24,435 bases of DNA from PVC group bacterium (ex Bugula neritina AB1) (GCA_001730085.1 MDLB01000084.1:1-24435); one strand, 5' to 3'; shown: positions 15,845 through 24,435, counted from the stretch's first letter. Notes: generated from the letters alone by a model not told the origin. Program-made: numbers and translations.

Positions 15845-15896
15845 TTAAGCGATTTCAAAGAACACTTAAACTGTATATATTGAGGGGGGCTTTCAC

Positions 15897-18800
15897 ATGA
15901 GAACACATTTCTCTGTTGGCTTTTATGAAAGATTTCTGAGACACCTTTCTTTGGGGTCTGTTTTAAATATTTTTTATTGCTCACTTTTTTTCGCAATGAT
16001 TTTTTTTCTTACGGGGTTTTCTTCTGAGCATCCTATGAAGCTTTATAGCCAGGCTAAGAAAATCGTTGCTGATGCTGCCGTTAATCAAGAGGCAGGATAT
16101 CTTTCAAAAAGCTTGGACCAATATAAACAGGCACTTCTTATTTTAAAAAAGGTTCGTAAAGAGTATCCTTCTTGGGAAATGTTGATTCTGGTTGATATGG
16201 AAGCCAGAAAAAGTGAGAAGTCCATCAAAATATTACATTCTCATATTCAAGATAAAAGTGCTTTTTTGAAAAATAAAGAGGCTCAGGGTTTTTTTAAAAA
16301 AGAAGAAGCCGTGGACTCTAATATGTCTGGGAATTTTAGAGAAATTCTTTCGAAAGAGGTTGCTTATTTTCAGAAAAAAAAGGCTAGGAGACTAGGCGAG
16401 AATAATCGAAAGATTAAGAAGTTGAAAGAAGATTATGAATATCTTTCGAAGGAGTCTGAAAGATTAAAAGAAAATGAAGTTCTTTTGAATAACAAAAATC
16501 ATAAACTTATAAAAAAGTGTAATGATATGGCAAAAGAGATTGAAACTTTATATAAAAAGAATAACCGAATTCTTACTCATTTTGATGAAGTTGCTGAAAA
16601 AGTTATTAAGTTGCGTAAAAGTGAAAAAAATATTTCACTTAAATATGATGACTTGGATAACAAAGTACGTTTTTTGCTTAAGAAAAATAAAGGGCTAGAG
16701 GGGTATAGGGATGAGCTGGAGCAAAAACTATCTCAAATACGGAAAAAAAATTCCGCTCTTTCTATCCGATTTAAGGACCTTTTAAAAGAAAATAGTCGTC
16801 TTCATAAAAGGGTTGAAAGATCAGTTTATGATGTGCTTAACACTGATTTTCTTCATTTAAAACGTGAGAATAAGGACTTACTTGGTCGCTATCAAGATCT
16901 AGTTAAACAAAACACCCGATTGAGTGAAAATATTGATCTAACGACATATAGATCCTTAGAAAGTGAAATATCTAGATTACAAAAACATAACTTTGAACTC
17001 GCTAAAAGATGTGAGTCTAAAGTTGACCAGTCTTCTTATGATAATCTTAGAATGGAAATTGATTCCCTTAGAGCCCAAAACGAGGGCCTTTTGCAAAAAA
17101 ATGAGATCCTTTCTAGAGAAAAAAATATGCAAGATCGAAAGGTAGACCCGAAATTATATGAATCCCTTAAAGAGGAAGTGATAAAGCTTCGCGAACATAA
17201 CAAAGATCTATTTTTGCGTTATAAAAACTCTTTGAATAAAAATGACAGCTTAAAAGGTAGGGTTGATCCTTCGCTGTATGAATCTTTAAAACTAGAAGTT
17301 TTTAAATTGAGGAAAAGAAATAAAGAGCTTTTTCAGTATTCAGAGGAATTGTTGAAACAGCAAAAGTTCTTCAAAAATGGGATGCGTCGGCAAAAAAATA
17401 CTTTTCCGAAAGAAGAGATGTCTCAAAAATTATCTATGAACAGTAATCCTAAAGTGATTCATAGAAAAAAACAAAGACCCCTGTCTTCTTTAGCCGTAAT
17501 AAAGATCGACTCTGATTTTGCTGATCTTTATGTAAAGGAAAACTTTGAAGACTTTCGAAATGTTAGAGATGCCTATAAAAGGTCCTATTATGATAAGGCT
17601 TTCAAAAATAAAGTAAGTTTGAGCAAAGCAGATAAAGAAAAGCTTCATAGAAAAGTTCAGAGCATGAGTAAGCTTGTCGAAAATAAGGATCAAAAGATTT
17701 TATATTTGAAGAAGAAAATCTCTGAAATGCCAGATGTCCCAAAGCTTTTGAAGAAAATAGACACTTTGACAAGGCATAACGATAATTTTAGAAAAAAGAT
17801 AAAAAGTCTCAAAAATGAAATTGTATCTCAAAAAAGTATTGAAGCTGAGAACCAAAAAAACTTTCAGAAAAAAGAAGGCATTTTCTTGAAAGAAAAAATA
17901 AGTAAACTTAATCAGATGAATAAAGTCTTAAAAGGCCAAATCAATGAGCTGCTTAAACGGCTTGAGCATTTTCGAAGTAAAACTAAGATAGATCAAAACA
18001 ACGAAAATTCTTATACTTCAAAAATTCAAAAAAAAAAAAATGAAAAAATAGGTTCAAGTTTTTTTGAAACCGTTAATTCTTTTTCTTTGCATGGTTCTTT
18101 GCATGATTTTAAATCTTTAAATTTTGATCATCAAAAGATTTTGAAAAAATATAAAGATTTAAAAAAAAATCTTTTTAAAGAAAAAATCCGTAATCAAAAA
18201 ATACTCAATCGAGTCAGCGAAATCGCTTCTCTTAATAACTCTCTTGTTAAAAAATTGGCAGATAGTCAAACCATTTTTCAAAAATATAAAATGATAAAAA
18301 GTATATTTTCTCAAGATATTTTTCAAAACAATAGCTCTGGGTTAAAAAATAAATTCATTAAGATCCAAAAAAGAAAAAAGAATCAATCTGTCTATGAATA
18401 TCAAAAAGTTTTGGGCTTGACTAATAAAGATGAAATGCTCGAAAGAGATCTAAAAAATCTATACAAAGAAAAATCTGAATTGAATCAGCAACTGAAGAGC
18501 CTAGAGAAAAAGCTAGGTATTCTACCGAGAGAGCTAGAGGAAAAGATAAGCCGTGAATATAAGCAAGAGCTGGAAAAGAAACTAGGTGAAGAGCAGAGTC
18601 GTTTTTCTAAGAGAGTAGGTGCTTTTGAATCTGAAGAAAAAGTCTTAAAGGCAGGTTTAGAAAAGGTTAGCAAAGAGAAGATGGACTTGATAAGCCAAGT
18701 GAAGAGCTTAGAAGAAAAGTTAGGTGCGCTACCGAGAGAGCTAGAGGAAAAAATAGGCGATGAGTATAAGCAAGAGATGCAAAAAAAGCTAAAGATACAG

Positions 18801-21800
18801 CAAAGCCGTTTTTCTAAAAAAGTTAGACTTTTCGAAACTCAAGAAAAAGAATTGTTGAAAAAGATTCGACAAGATAAAGAGATCCGTGATTTAAATGTGA
18901 AAAAGCTTAAAAAGAGGATAAAGCAGATAGAGTTTTCGAAAAATGACCAAGAAGAGCGACTTTTGAAGTTTAAAAGGAATCAAAAAAATTTGAAAGAAAA
19001 AATTCTGCATTTGACTCAAAGTAATCTTAATGCTGAAGAAAAAATTCGAGGCTTGCATGGGGTAAGGCATCATTTAATAAAAAGAGTGGCTGATATACAA
19101 AAAATTAATACGGATGATAAAAAAAAGATCGATGAGTTGGTAAGTAAGAATAAAAAACTATTGGCAGAGCTTAAACATTTTAAATCTGAAAAAGATATTT
19201 TTGCTACAAAGTTTAGAACCTTAGAGAAAGAAAAAAGCATATCAGAAGAGAAGTTTTTGAATCAGAAAAATCATTTTCAAGAAAAACTTAATCTAGTTGA
19301 AGAAAATTTAAAATTTTTGAAAAATGAAATGGTTTTAAAAAATAAAGAAGTAGAAAAATTTAAAAAATCAGAAGTTCTTTTAGAAAGAAATATGACAAAG
19401 TTTTTAAAAAGTGAAAAAAAATTAATAGGTGATGTTCAAAAAATAGATTCTGAAAAAAGAAACTTAGAAAGGGATGTAAAGCTCTTGGCGAATATAAGAA
19501 AAAGTTTAGAATCACAATTGGAGGAAGCTCAATCCTCAAAAAAAAATCTTCTTTCTGATTTTGATAAATTGGCTAATGACAAAAAAAACTTAGAAGAAAA
19601 ATTAAAAGATTTACACTCGAAAGAGATTTTGACTTCGGACAAAATGGAAAAGCAAAGTGGTATAAGGGTAATTTTAGAAGAAAAAATAAAATCTCTTCAA
19701 TCTGAAAATAGACTTTTGAATGAAAAGTTACTCCAAGGGAAAAGCGATGTTTTTTCATTAAAAAAGCGATTAAAAATGGAAGGCTCTCAAAAAATAAAAG
19801 ATGACAAAAAGAGACATTCGTTACTGTTGCAAAGGGAAAGATTATTGGAAAAGTTAGCAGCATTTAAAGAAGATAAAGAAAAAACTTTGCAAAGTTTGGC
19901 AATCTTGAATCAAGAAAAAGAGACTTTAAATGCTTATATCCAAAAGTTAGAGATGCAAAGTAAAGAAAAAGAGAAGCTCGTGAATAAGCAAAAAAAGGGA
20001 ATAAAAAAAAGACAGATCGACTTAGAAGAAAAGCTAAGAGAGATGCAGGTGCAGAAAAAAAATGATGATGAGAAACTTGAATCTTTATTGGAGCAAAGAG
20101 AAAAAATGTTAAAAGGTTTAGGGGCGCTAAAAGAAGGTAGACAAGAAACCTTGCAAAAATTAGCAATATTGACGCAAGAGAAAGAAAACTTAAAGTCATA
20201 CATTGAACAGCTAGAGGTGGAAAATAAAGAAAAAGAGAAGCTCGTGAATAAGCAAAAAGAGGGAATGAAAAAAAGACAGATCGACTTAGAAGAAAAGCTA
20301 AGAGAGATGCAGGTGCAGAAAAAAAATGATGATGAGAAACTTGAATCTTTATTGGGGCAAAGAGAAAAAATGCTAAAAGGTTTAGGATCTCTGAAAGAGG
20401 GTAGAAAAGAAACCTTGCAAAAATTAGCAATATTGAGTCAAGAGAAAGAAAACTTAAAGTTATACATTGAACAGCTAGAGGTGGAAAGTAAAGAAAAAGA
20501 GAAGCTCGTGAATAAGCAAAAAGAGGGAATGAAAAAAAGACAGATCGACTTAGAAGAAAAGCTAAGAGAGATGCAGGTGCAGAAAAAAAATGATGATGAG
20601 AAACTTGAATCTTTATTGGGGCAAAGAGAAAGAATGCTAAAAGGTTTAGGAGATCTCGAATCGGGTAGAGAACAAACCTTGCAAAAATTAGCAATGTTGA
20701 GTCGAGAAAAAGAAACTTTAAAAGATACGATTTATCAACTGAAAGCGGAAAAAGAAGATATAAAAAAGAGAAAAGAGTCACTATTATTATATAAAAAGGA
20801 AATGACAAAACGTTTGGAGGTTTTTGAGTCTAAAGCACGAAGAAATTTAGATGTTATAAATAGATTAAAGCAAAAGATTATTCAATTGCAAGAGAGTTTA
20901 AATTTAGAAAAACTATCTTTGTCAAAATCAAAAAAAGATAGTTTAGACAAAGAAAGGTCTTTAAAAAAATATTTAGATGAGAGTGCTAAAAAGTTAGTAA
21001 ACTATGAAAAAGAAAAGCAAAATATTTTAGAAAAATATCAGGCTGTCAAAGCTAACCTTTCTAACTTATCTGAAAACTTGATACAGCTTCAAAAAAGCAA
21101 TGAGGAGAAAGATATCCGCATAGAAAACCTCTTAAAAACTCAATCGATGAAAGACTCTCTTTACTCTAAGTCTGAGAAAGATTTGCTCACAAATATTAAC
21201 TCATATAAAGATAAAAACTTTCAATTATCAGAGAAGGTTGTAGAGCTTGAAAAAAAGATAGTTTTTTTAAACACAAATATGAGCAAGGCTTCAAAAGAGA
21301 GAGAGCTTTCAGATAGAGAGTTTCAAGAAAAACTGAAAAAGATGGAAAAAAAATTCATGGATTCTCAATCTAGTAAAAATGAAGTCACTTCTCAATATCA
21401 AGAGCTTAAGAAAAAACAAGAAAGTACCTATAAAGACTTTGAAGAGGCCAGAAAAACATTGATGTTTAATGAAGAAAAACTTGAAAGGTTCCGTGAAAAC
21501 TTTAGAACTTTAGAACATAAAATTGATCAACTGGTTAAAAGTAAAATGAGTTTAAATGATAGCTTAAGTGCTGTTAAGGAAAAGTTGTTTAATAAAAATT
21601 CAGATTTGCAAAAACTAGAGAGTGTGAATAAAGATATAAAAGAGAGAAATGTTTTTTTATTGCAAAAGGTTGAAGAACAAAAAAATACTTTGCAAAATAT
21701 GCTTGATAATAATGCTTCTATCGAAAAAATGCATAATGATCTCGCGGTGCAGAACAAAAAGATCTTACAAAAAAATGATTTCTTGCATCAAGAAAAGTTA

Positions 21801-23558
21801 TCATTAAATCAAAATTTAAAAGGTCTGATTCAGGAAAAGATCTCTTTGAAAAAAAATATAGAAAAAATAAACATGGAGTATGTCGAGCTAAAAAAGAAAT
21901 ATAAAAAAGATAATCTTCAGCGAAATATAGAGAAAGAAAGTGCTGAAAAGTCTTTGACAGTTTTGAAAGACCGCCTTTCTCAGCTAAGGTTTGAGATGAA
22001 TGAACTACAAAAAGTGTATCAGAAAAGTCTCGAGAAAAAAAATCTATTACAAAGTGACTATTCGGTAGCGATAAATGACCGTGACAATTACAAAAAAAAA
22101 TCGGAACTTCTTAAGATTCAAAAGAATGAGCTCATACAGGAGGTAGCTTCTTTAAAAAAAGATCAAAGAAAGTCTACTCAACACTATGAATCTGTTATAG
22201 ATAGACTTAGTTCAGATCTTTTAATGAAAGAAGATGCTTATAATAATTCTTGTTTAGAAATCGAAAAAGAAAGGGAGCTTCTAGTTGAAGCACAAAAAAG
22301 GATTTCAAATATTTCTCAACAGTTTCAATCATTAAAGATACGTAATGGTGAACAAAAAGAGGTAGAGCTTGCTTTAAAGAAAGACTTACAAAATTCCCGA
22401 AAAAGTCTTGATCAAAAAACTCAAATATCGATAAACCTTCAAGATTCACTCACAAAATCCAAAAATAGTATTTTAAAACTTAATGAAGAGATGATTGTTA
22501 CACAAAATCAATTTGACAGTTTAAAAGATCAGTATGAGTTAAGGCTAAGAGAAATAGAAAAATCCGAGACGAAGTTTAACAAATTAGCTATGGAATATGA
22601 GAACTTTAGAAAAAATCAAGTCAAAGTTCAACAAAAGTATTCACAATTTGAATCTAATTATATGGAAGTTCAACAAAAAAACTTAGAATATGAGAAAAAG
22701 ATCCGTCGGTTGGAAAAAGAAAGCTTTTCTTTTAAGAATGAAATACGTCAAGATCTTCGTATAAAAGAAGATGAACTTTTTAAGATTAAGCAACAAAATG
22801 TTATTTTGAATGAGAAATTATCTGCTTTAGAGAAAGAGAAAGTAGATATGATTCCCTTAAGAAAGTACGCTTCTGAAGTTAAAATATTAGAGAAAAAAGT
22901 GGAAGCCTTTAAAAGGGACTTGCTAGAAAAAGAAAATATTATCCAATCGTTGAAAAGCAAAGAACGAGAATTTTTTGTTCAAATAAGATCACTTAAAAAT
23001 GATTTAGTGAAAAAACAAAGGGAAATTGAAGAAGCGACTGTTGATTTTCGTAAAAAATTTTATGACCTTCATAAAATGATGAAGTCTAAACGGCGTATCA
23101 ATAAGGATAAAGCTCTTGGTATTTTTTCAGAAGGTTTAGATAAGGTTAAAAAATATAATGAAGTAGAGATGGCTTCTTTAAAAAAGATAGTGAAAAATCT
23201 GAACAATGACCTTGAAAATGCAAAAAAATCTTATACATTTCTCCAAGATAAGTATGAAAATATTAAACGTGATATATCTAAACATATGAAAGAGAAAAAA
23301 GATTTAATTAAGAGATATGTAACAATGGGTTCAAGAGAGAATGCTTCTCCTAAAGTTGTTTCTTTAGCTAAATTGGTAGATAATATACGAAAAGGAGAAA
23401 GTCATAAAAAAGCGGAGGCTATTATAATGTTGGGAGAGATTGGAGACCCAAGAGCTTTACCCACGCTTCGTTCTTTTTTTAAAACTAAAGATAACCCTTC
23501 TTGGTTAAAGGATTTAGCCAAAGAGGCGACGGAGCTTATCGAAAAGAAAGCTGCTTAA
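15897..23558 (+). CDS. Giant coiled-coil protein with N-terminal membrane/signal segment, TPR-like start and C-terminal HEAT-like repeat
   Basis: A 2553-residue protein of unknown function. The basic N-terminus is followed by a hydrophobic stretch (about 22-41) that acts as an uncleaved anchor or signal peptide, placing the rest outside the cytoplasm. Residues ~47-115 resemble one or two TPR helices (KSLDQYKQALLILKKVRKEYPSW), of a type I associate with PVC bacteria. From ~150 to ~2480 the chain is Lys/Glu/Leu/Asn-rich and almost free of Pro and Gly, as in continuous coiled coil. As a single helix that is about 340 nm. Three internal repeat sets are seen: ~40-residue units with VD-x-x-x-YESL-x-x-E (306-494), a 69-residue tandem pair (from ~857) and 88-residue near-identical units (1302 onward). 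The last ~70 residues (IIMLGEIGDPRALPTLRSFF) form a HEAT/PBS-lyase-like repeat. The ATG at 15897 follows GAGGGGGG. The next ORF begins at the base after its stop. Confidence 0.88.
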   Translation: MRTHFSVGFYERFLRHLSLGSVLNIFYCSLFFAMIFFLTGFSSEHPMKLYSQAKKIVADAAVNQEAGYLSKSLDQYKQALLILKKVRKEYPSWEMLILVDMEARKSEKSIKILHSHIQDKSAFLKNKEAQGFFKKEEAVDSNMSGNFREILSKEVAYFQKKKARRLGENNRKIKKLKEDYEYLSKESERLKENEVLLNNKNHKLIKKCNDMAKEIETLYKKNNRILTHFDEVAEKVIKLRKSEKNISLKYDDLDNKVRFLLKKNKGLEGYRDELEQKLSQIRKKNSALSIRFKDLLKENSRLHKRVERSVYDVLNTDFLHLKRENKDLLGRYQDLVKQNTRLSENIDLTTYRSLESEISRLQKHNFELAKRCESKVDQSSYDNLRMEIDSLRAQNEGLLQKNEILSREKNMQDRKVDPKLYESLKEEVIKLREHNKDLFLRYKNSLNKNDSLKGRVDPSLYESLKLEVFKLRKRNKELFQYSEELLKQQKFFKNGMRRQKNTFPKEEMSQKLSMNSNPKVIHRKKQRPLSSLAVIKIDSDFADLYVKENFEDFRNVRDAYKRSYYDKAFKNKVSLSKADKEKLHRKVQSMSKLVENKDQKILYLKKKISEMPDVPKLLKKIDTLTRHNDNFRKKIKSLKNEIVSQKSIEAENQKNFQKKEGIFLKEKISKLNQMNKVLKGQINELLKRLEHFRSKTKIDQNNENSYTSKIQKKKNEKIGSSFFETVNSFSLHGSLHDFKSLNFDHQKILKKYKDLKKNLFKEKIRNQKILNRVSEIASLNNSLVKKLADSQTIFQKYKMIKSIFSQDIFQNNSSGLKNKFIKIQKRKKNQSVYEYQKVLGLTNKDEMLERDLKNLYKEKSELNQQLKSLEKKLGILPRELEEKISREYKQELEKKLGEEQSRFSKRVGAFESEEKVLKAGLEKVSKEKMDLISQVKSLEEKLGALPRELEEKIGDEYKQEMQKKLKIQQSRFSKKVRLFETQEKELLKKIRQDKEIRDLNVKKLKKRIKQIEFSKNDQEERLLKFKRNQKNLKEKILHLTQSNLNAEEKIRGLHGVRHHLIKRVADIQKINTDDKKKIDELVSKNKKLLAELKHFKSEKDIFATKFRTLEKEKSISEEKFLNQKNHFQEKLNLVEENLKFLKNEMVLKNKEVEKFKKSEVLLERNMTKFLKSEKKLIGDVQKIDSEKRNLERDVKLLANIRKSLESQLEEAQSSKKNLLSDFDKLANDKKNLEEKLKDLHSKEILTSDKMEKQSGIRVILEEKIKSLQSENRLLNEKLLQGKSDVFSLKKRLKMEGSQKIKDDKKRHSLLLQRERLLEKLAAFKEDKEKTLQSLAILNQEKETLNAYIQKLEMQSKEKEKLVNKQKKGIKKRQIDLEEKLREMQVQKKNDDEKLESLLEQREKMLKGLGALKEGRQETLQKLAILTQEKENLKSYIEQLEVENKEKEKLVNKQKEGMKKRQIDLEEKLREMQVQKKNDDEKLESLLGQREKMLKGLGSLKEGRKETLQKLAILSQEKENLKLYIEQLEVESKEKEKLVNKQKEGMKKRQIDLEEKLREMQVQKKNDDEKLESLLGQRERMLKGLGDLESGREQTLQKLAMLSREKETLKDTIYQLKAEKEDIKKRKESLLLYKKEMTKRLEVFESKARRNLDVINRLKQKIIQLQESLNLEKLSLSKSKKDSLDKERSLKKYLDESAKKLVNYEKEKQNILEKYQAVKANLSNLSENLIQLQKSNEEKDIRIENLLKTQSMKDSLYSKSEKDLLTNINSYKDKNFQLSEKVVELEKKIVFLNTNMSKASKERELSDREFQEKLKKMEKKFMDSQSSKNEVTSQYQELKKKQESTYKDFEEARKTLMFNEEKLERFRENFRTLEHKIDQLVKSKMSLNDSLSAVKEKLFNKNSDLQKLESVNKDIKERNVFLLQKVEEQKNTLQNMLDNNASIEKMHNDLAVQNKKILQKNDFLHQEKLSLNQNLKGLIQEKISLKKNIEKINMEYVELKKKYKKDNLQRNIEKESAEKSLTVLKDRLSQLRFEMNELQKVYQKSLEKKNLLQSDYSVAINDRDNYKKKSELLKIQKNELIQEVASLKKDQRKSTQHYESVIDRLSSDLLMKEDAYNNSCLEIEKERELLVEAQKRISNISQQFQSLKIRNGEQKEVELALKKDLQNSRKSLDQKTQISINLQDSLTKSKNSILKLNEEMIVTQNQFDSLKDQYELRLREIEKSETKFNKLAMEYENFRKNQVKVQQKYSQFESNYMEVQQKNLEYEKKIRRLEKESFSFKNEIRQDLRIKEDELFKIKQQNVILNEKLSALEKEKVDMIPLRKYASEVKILEKKVEAFKRDLLEKENIIQSLKSKEREFFVQIRSLKNDLVKKQREIEEATVDFRKKFYDLHKMMKSKRRINKDKALGIFSEGLDKVKKYNEVEMASLKKIVKNLNNDLENAKKSYTFLQDKYENIKRDISKHMKEKKDLIKRYVTMGSRENASPKVVSLAKLVDNIRKGESHKKAEAIIMLGEIGDPRALPTLRSFFKTKDNPSWLKDLAKEATELIEKKAA
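16812..17378 (+). repeat. Five divergent ~40-residue coiled-coil repeats
   Basis: Within the giant protein (residues 306-494), units start with VERSVYDVL, IDLTTYRSL, VDQSSYDNL, VDPKLYESL and VDPSLYESL. Each is followed by a Glu/Leu segment and then L(R/K)xxNKxLxxR. Spacing is 30-45 residues. The last two are most alike. Confidence 0.75.
18459..18872 (+). repeat. 69-residue tandem duplication
   Basis: Two adjacent units with a 207-base period. The block LPRELEEKI appears at 18522 and again at 18729, flanked by KEK-x-x-L-x-x-Q(L/V)KSLE(K/E)KLG upstream and YKQE(L/M) plus QSRFSK downstream in each. Confidence 0.85.
19800..20855 (+). repeat. Array of 88-residue (264-base) near-identical tandem repeats
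   Basis: Units start at 19800, 20064, 20328 and 20592, each with D-D-(E/K)-K; the last decays after about 40 residues. The 264-base period is exact. Units 20064 and 20328 are nearly the same, and bases 20225-20367 appear identical to 20489-20631. Each unit contains KEKEKLVNKQK followed by KRQIDLEEKLREMQVQKKN. Confidence 0.92.
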
Positions 23559-24242
23559 ATGTTCAAAATTTTCCGTTCTTCTAAATCTAAAATAGATGTT
23601 CGTGCCACTTTATATAAAGAGATTGAAGCTGATGATAAATTAGATTCAAACTCTCTTTCTAAGGGAGACAAATCTTTTCTTGGTAGAAAAAGTAGTGCAG
23701 TCCTGGAAGAACAGTTGCGTATGGCTGACAAAAAAATTTTAAGATTGAGAGCTATTGCTAATAAATACTATAAAGATAAACAATTTTTGCTTAAAAAACT
23801 TAAGTCACGTAAATCTTATAGGATTCGTGAAACATGGTCTTTTAAGACTCTTATTTATATCATTAAAATAGCAAAACTGCCTAGTTTTATAGGTCTTATG
23901 TTATTCTTAAATTTTTTTTTATTGATCTATATTGCCTTTCAACCATCTTTTGTTAAGCCTTCTAAGAGTCTAGAATCAGAGGAACATTTTTCACACGGGG
24001 TTGACTATCCTTATACGATTCAAGTCGAATCTTGTGAGTCTTTAGCTAAGTCTCAAGATATTGTTATAGATCTAAAGAAAATAGGCTATAAAGCTTATAT
24101 AGGAAAAATTTTTCAAGCAGGTACAAAAAGATATCGTGTGTATGTTAATGAATTTTCAACCCTGAAAGAAGCTCAAAAAGTTCTAAAAAAATTAAAAAAA
24201 ATACCTTTGTATAAAAAGAGTTTTGTAAGAAGAAAATATTAA
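23559..24242 (+). CDS. Single-pass membrane protein with C-terminal SPOR domain
   Basis: A 227-residue protein: a charged cytoplasmic part (1-~105) with a helical, coiled-coil-prone stretch (VLEEQLRMADKKILRLRAIA, ~49-68), one membrane helix (about 108-128, IGLMLFLNFFLLIYIAF), a short linker, then a SPOR domain (~151-223). The domain starts PYTIQVESCESLAKSQDIVIDL and contains KRYRVYVNEFSTLKEAQKVLKKL, matching the family order of Q-V-x-S/A, 'L-x-x-x-G-Y', 'Y-R-V-x-v-G-x-F' and 'A-x-x-x-x-x-x-L'. SPOR domains bind denuded-glycan peptidoglycan, often at division sites, in the periplasm. The ATG directly follows the giant protein's stop codon, so the two are surely co-transcribed and probably work together. 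No separate ribosome site is needed if translation is coupled. Confidence 0.85.
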   Translation: MFKIFRSSKSKIDVRATLYKEIEADDKLDSNSLSKGDKSFLGRKSSAVLEEQLRMADKKILRLRAIANKYYKDKQFLLKKLKSRKSYRIRETWSFKTLIYIIKIAKLPSFIGLMLFLNFFLLIYIAFQPSFVKPSKSLESEEHFSHGVDYPYTIQVESCESLAKSQDIVIDLKKIGYKAYIGKIFQAGTKRYRVYVNEFSTLKEAQKVLKKLKKIPLYKKSFVRRKY

Positions 24243-24273
24243 AGCTTATTTTATCCACTTTAGCCGAGAAGAG

Positions 24274-24299
24274 CTCTTCCTTCATGTAGAAGATCAGAG
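24274..24299. repeat. Possible subterminal hairpin of the IS element
   Basis: CTCT (24274-24277) pairs with AGAG (24296-24299) and CTTC (24280-24283) with GAAG (24289-24292) around an ATGTA loop, with a small internal loop. It lies beside a perfect palindrome, GAAGAGCTCTTC at 24268-24279. IS200/IS605 ends carry such hairpins just outside tnpA, and this one is 15 bases past the tnpA stop. Confidence 0.3.
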
Positions 24300-24314
24300 G
24301 CTTTTTCACAGATA

Positions 24315-24435
24315 TTAAAAATGTGGCGAGTGTTGGTTTTCAATATATTTTTTAATATCTTGAATAGGTGCACCCCCACAAGATCCAGCATAATAACTAG
24401 GTGACCACAAAACACCTTTCCAATATTGTTTTTGA
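24315..24435 (-). mobile_element. tnpA: IS200/IS605 family transposase TnpA, C-terminal part
   Basis: Reading the minus strand from the right edge, a frame of 39 residues plus stop ends at 24315: it contains YWKGVLWSPSYYAGS and then IKKYIENQHSPHF. This is the C-terminal signature of Y1 (HUH) TnpA single-strand transposases: '(L)WS-x-S-Y-(F/Y)' followed by the helix with the catalytic Tyr and, four residues on, the metal-binding Gln (Y-I-E-N-Q; Tyr127/Gln131 in ISHp608). The HUH motif would lie beyond the window. It starts (in its own direction) outside the window and ends 73 bases from the SPOR gene stop. Whether the element is complete cannot be seen; a REP-associated RAYT is an alternative. 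Confidence 0.82.

Larger units (their letters stand above)
15486..15896 (+). other. 411-base gene-free region before the giant coiled-coil gene
   Basis: No gene seen. It contains an A/T-only hairpin right after the mutase stop (about 15499-15520), a long near-perfect hairpin at 15543-15574, a weak terminator-like hairpin at 15775-15802, a possible promoter at 15815-15844 and the GAGGGGGG ribosome site of the next gene. Stop codons break all frames on both strands at short intervals as far as I can read. Confidence 0.55.

Noticed and set aside
19864-20808. Long minus-strand reading frame of 314 codons, with internal repeats
   Set aside because: It is the complement of the 88-residue repeats; A-rich Lys/Glu codons read as Leu/Phe/Ser-rich frames on the other strand. 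No ribosome site or plausible protein features.
19800-20855. 264-base repeat array as a CRISPR or other non-coding array
   Set aside because: Units are contiguous, in frame, without spacers, and encode part of a single open reading frame.
15897-23558. Reading the giant protein as an SMC/Rad50-type ATPase or myosin-like motor
   Set aside because: No Walker A, Walker B or ABC signature is present at either end; the N-terminus is a membrane segment and the C-terminus a HEAT-like repeat.

Overview
The window comes from a low-GC (strongly A/T-rich) Gram-negative bacterium. It carries lpxK (lipid A synthesis), a lipobox lipoprotein, signal-peptide proteins and a SPOR-domain protein. Gene content and style suggest a small-celled, divergent lineage: a giant coiled-coil protein, a TPR-like N-terminus of a kind I associate with the PVC superphylum, and an unusual FtsH. 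Omnitrophota or another PVC-type phylum is my best guess. This is inference only, because no rRNA or other phylogenetic marker is present.

Layout. Bases 2-454 hold the 3' end of lpxK. A gene-free leader (455-877) with a good extended -10 promoter and two hairpins precedes a large membrane protein (878-4591) built from about five four-helix modules plus a soluble C-terminus, closed by a strong intrinsic terminator. Next on the + strand come a catalytically degenerate undecaprenyl-diphosphate-synthase-like gene, hisF, hisI, ruvX/yqgF, a possible small membrane ORF, an M16 zinc peptidase and a recO-like gene. A two-gene minus-strand unit follows (ftsH-like protease, then an overlapping lipoprotein gene), tail-to-tail with recO. 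A 710-base divergent spacer carries promoters for ftsH and for rpe. Then come rpe, a phosphohexomutase, and a two-gene unit made of a 2553-residue coiled-coil protein and a SPOR-domain membrane protein. The window ends inside the 3' end of an IS200/IS605 tnpA gene on the minus strand.

How the genes work together. Most identifiable genes are housekeeping: lipid A, histidine, RNA processing/recombination, the pentose phosphate pathway, hexose-phosphate interconversion and envelope proteolysis. The unusual part is the envelope set: the modular polytopic protein, the UppS-like pseudo-enzyme, FtsH plus lipoprotein, and the giant coiled-coil plus SPOR pair. The last pair, with abutting ORFs and internal repeats that look recently expanded, is the best candidate for an undescribed system: a very long envelope-anchored rod co-expressed with a peptidoglycan-binding partner.
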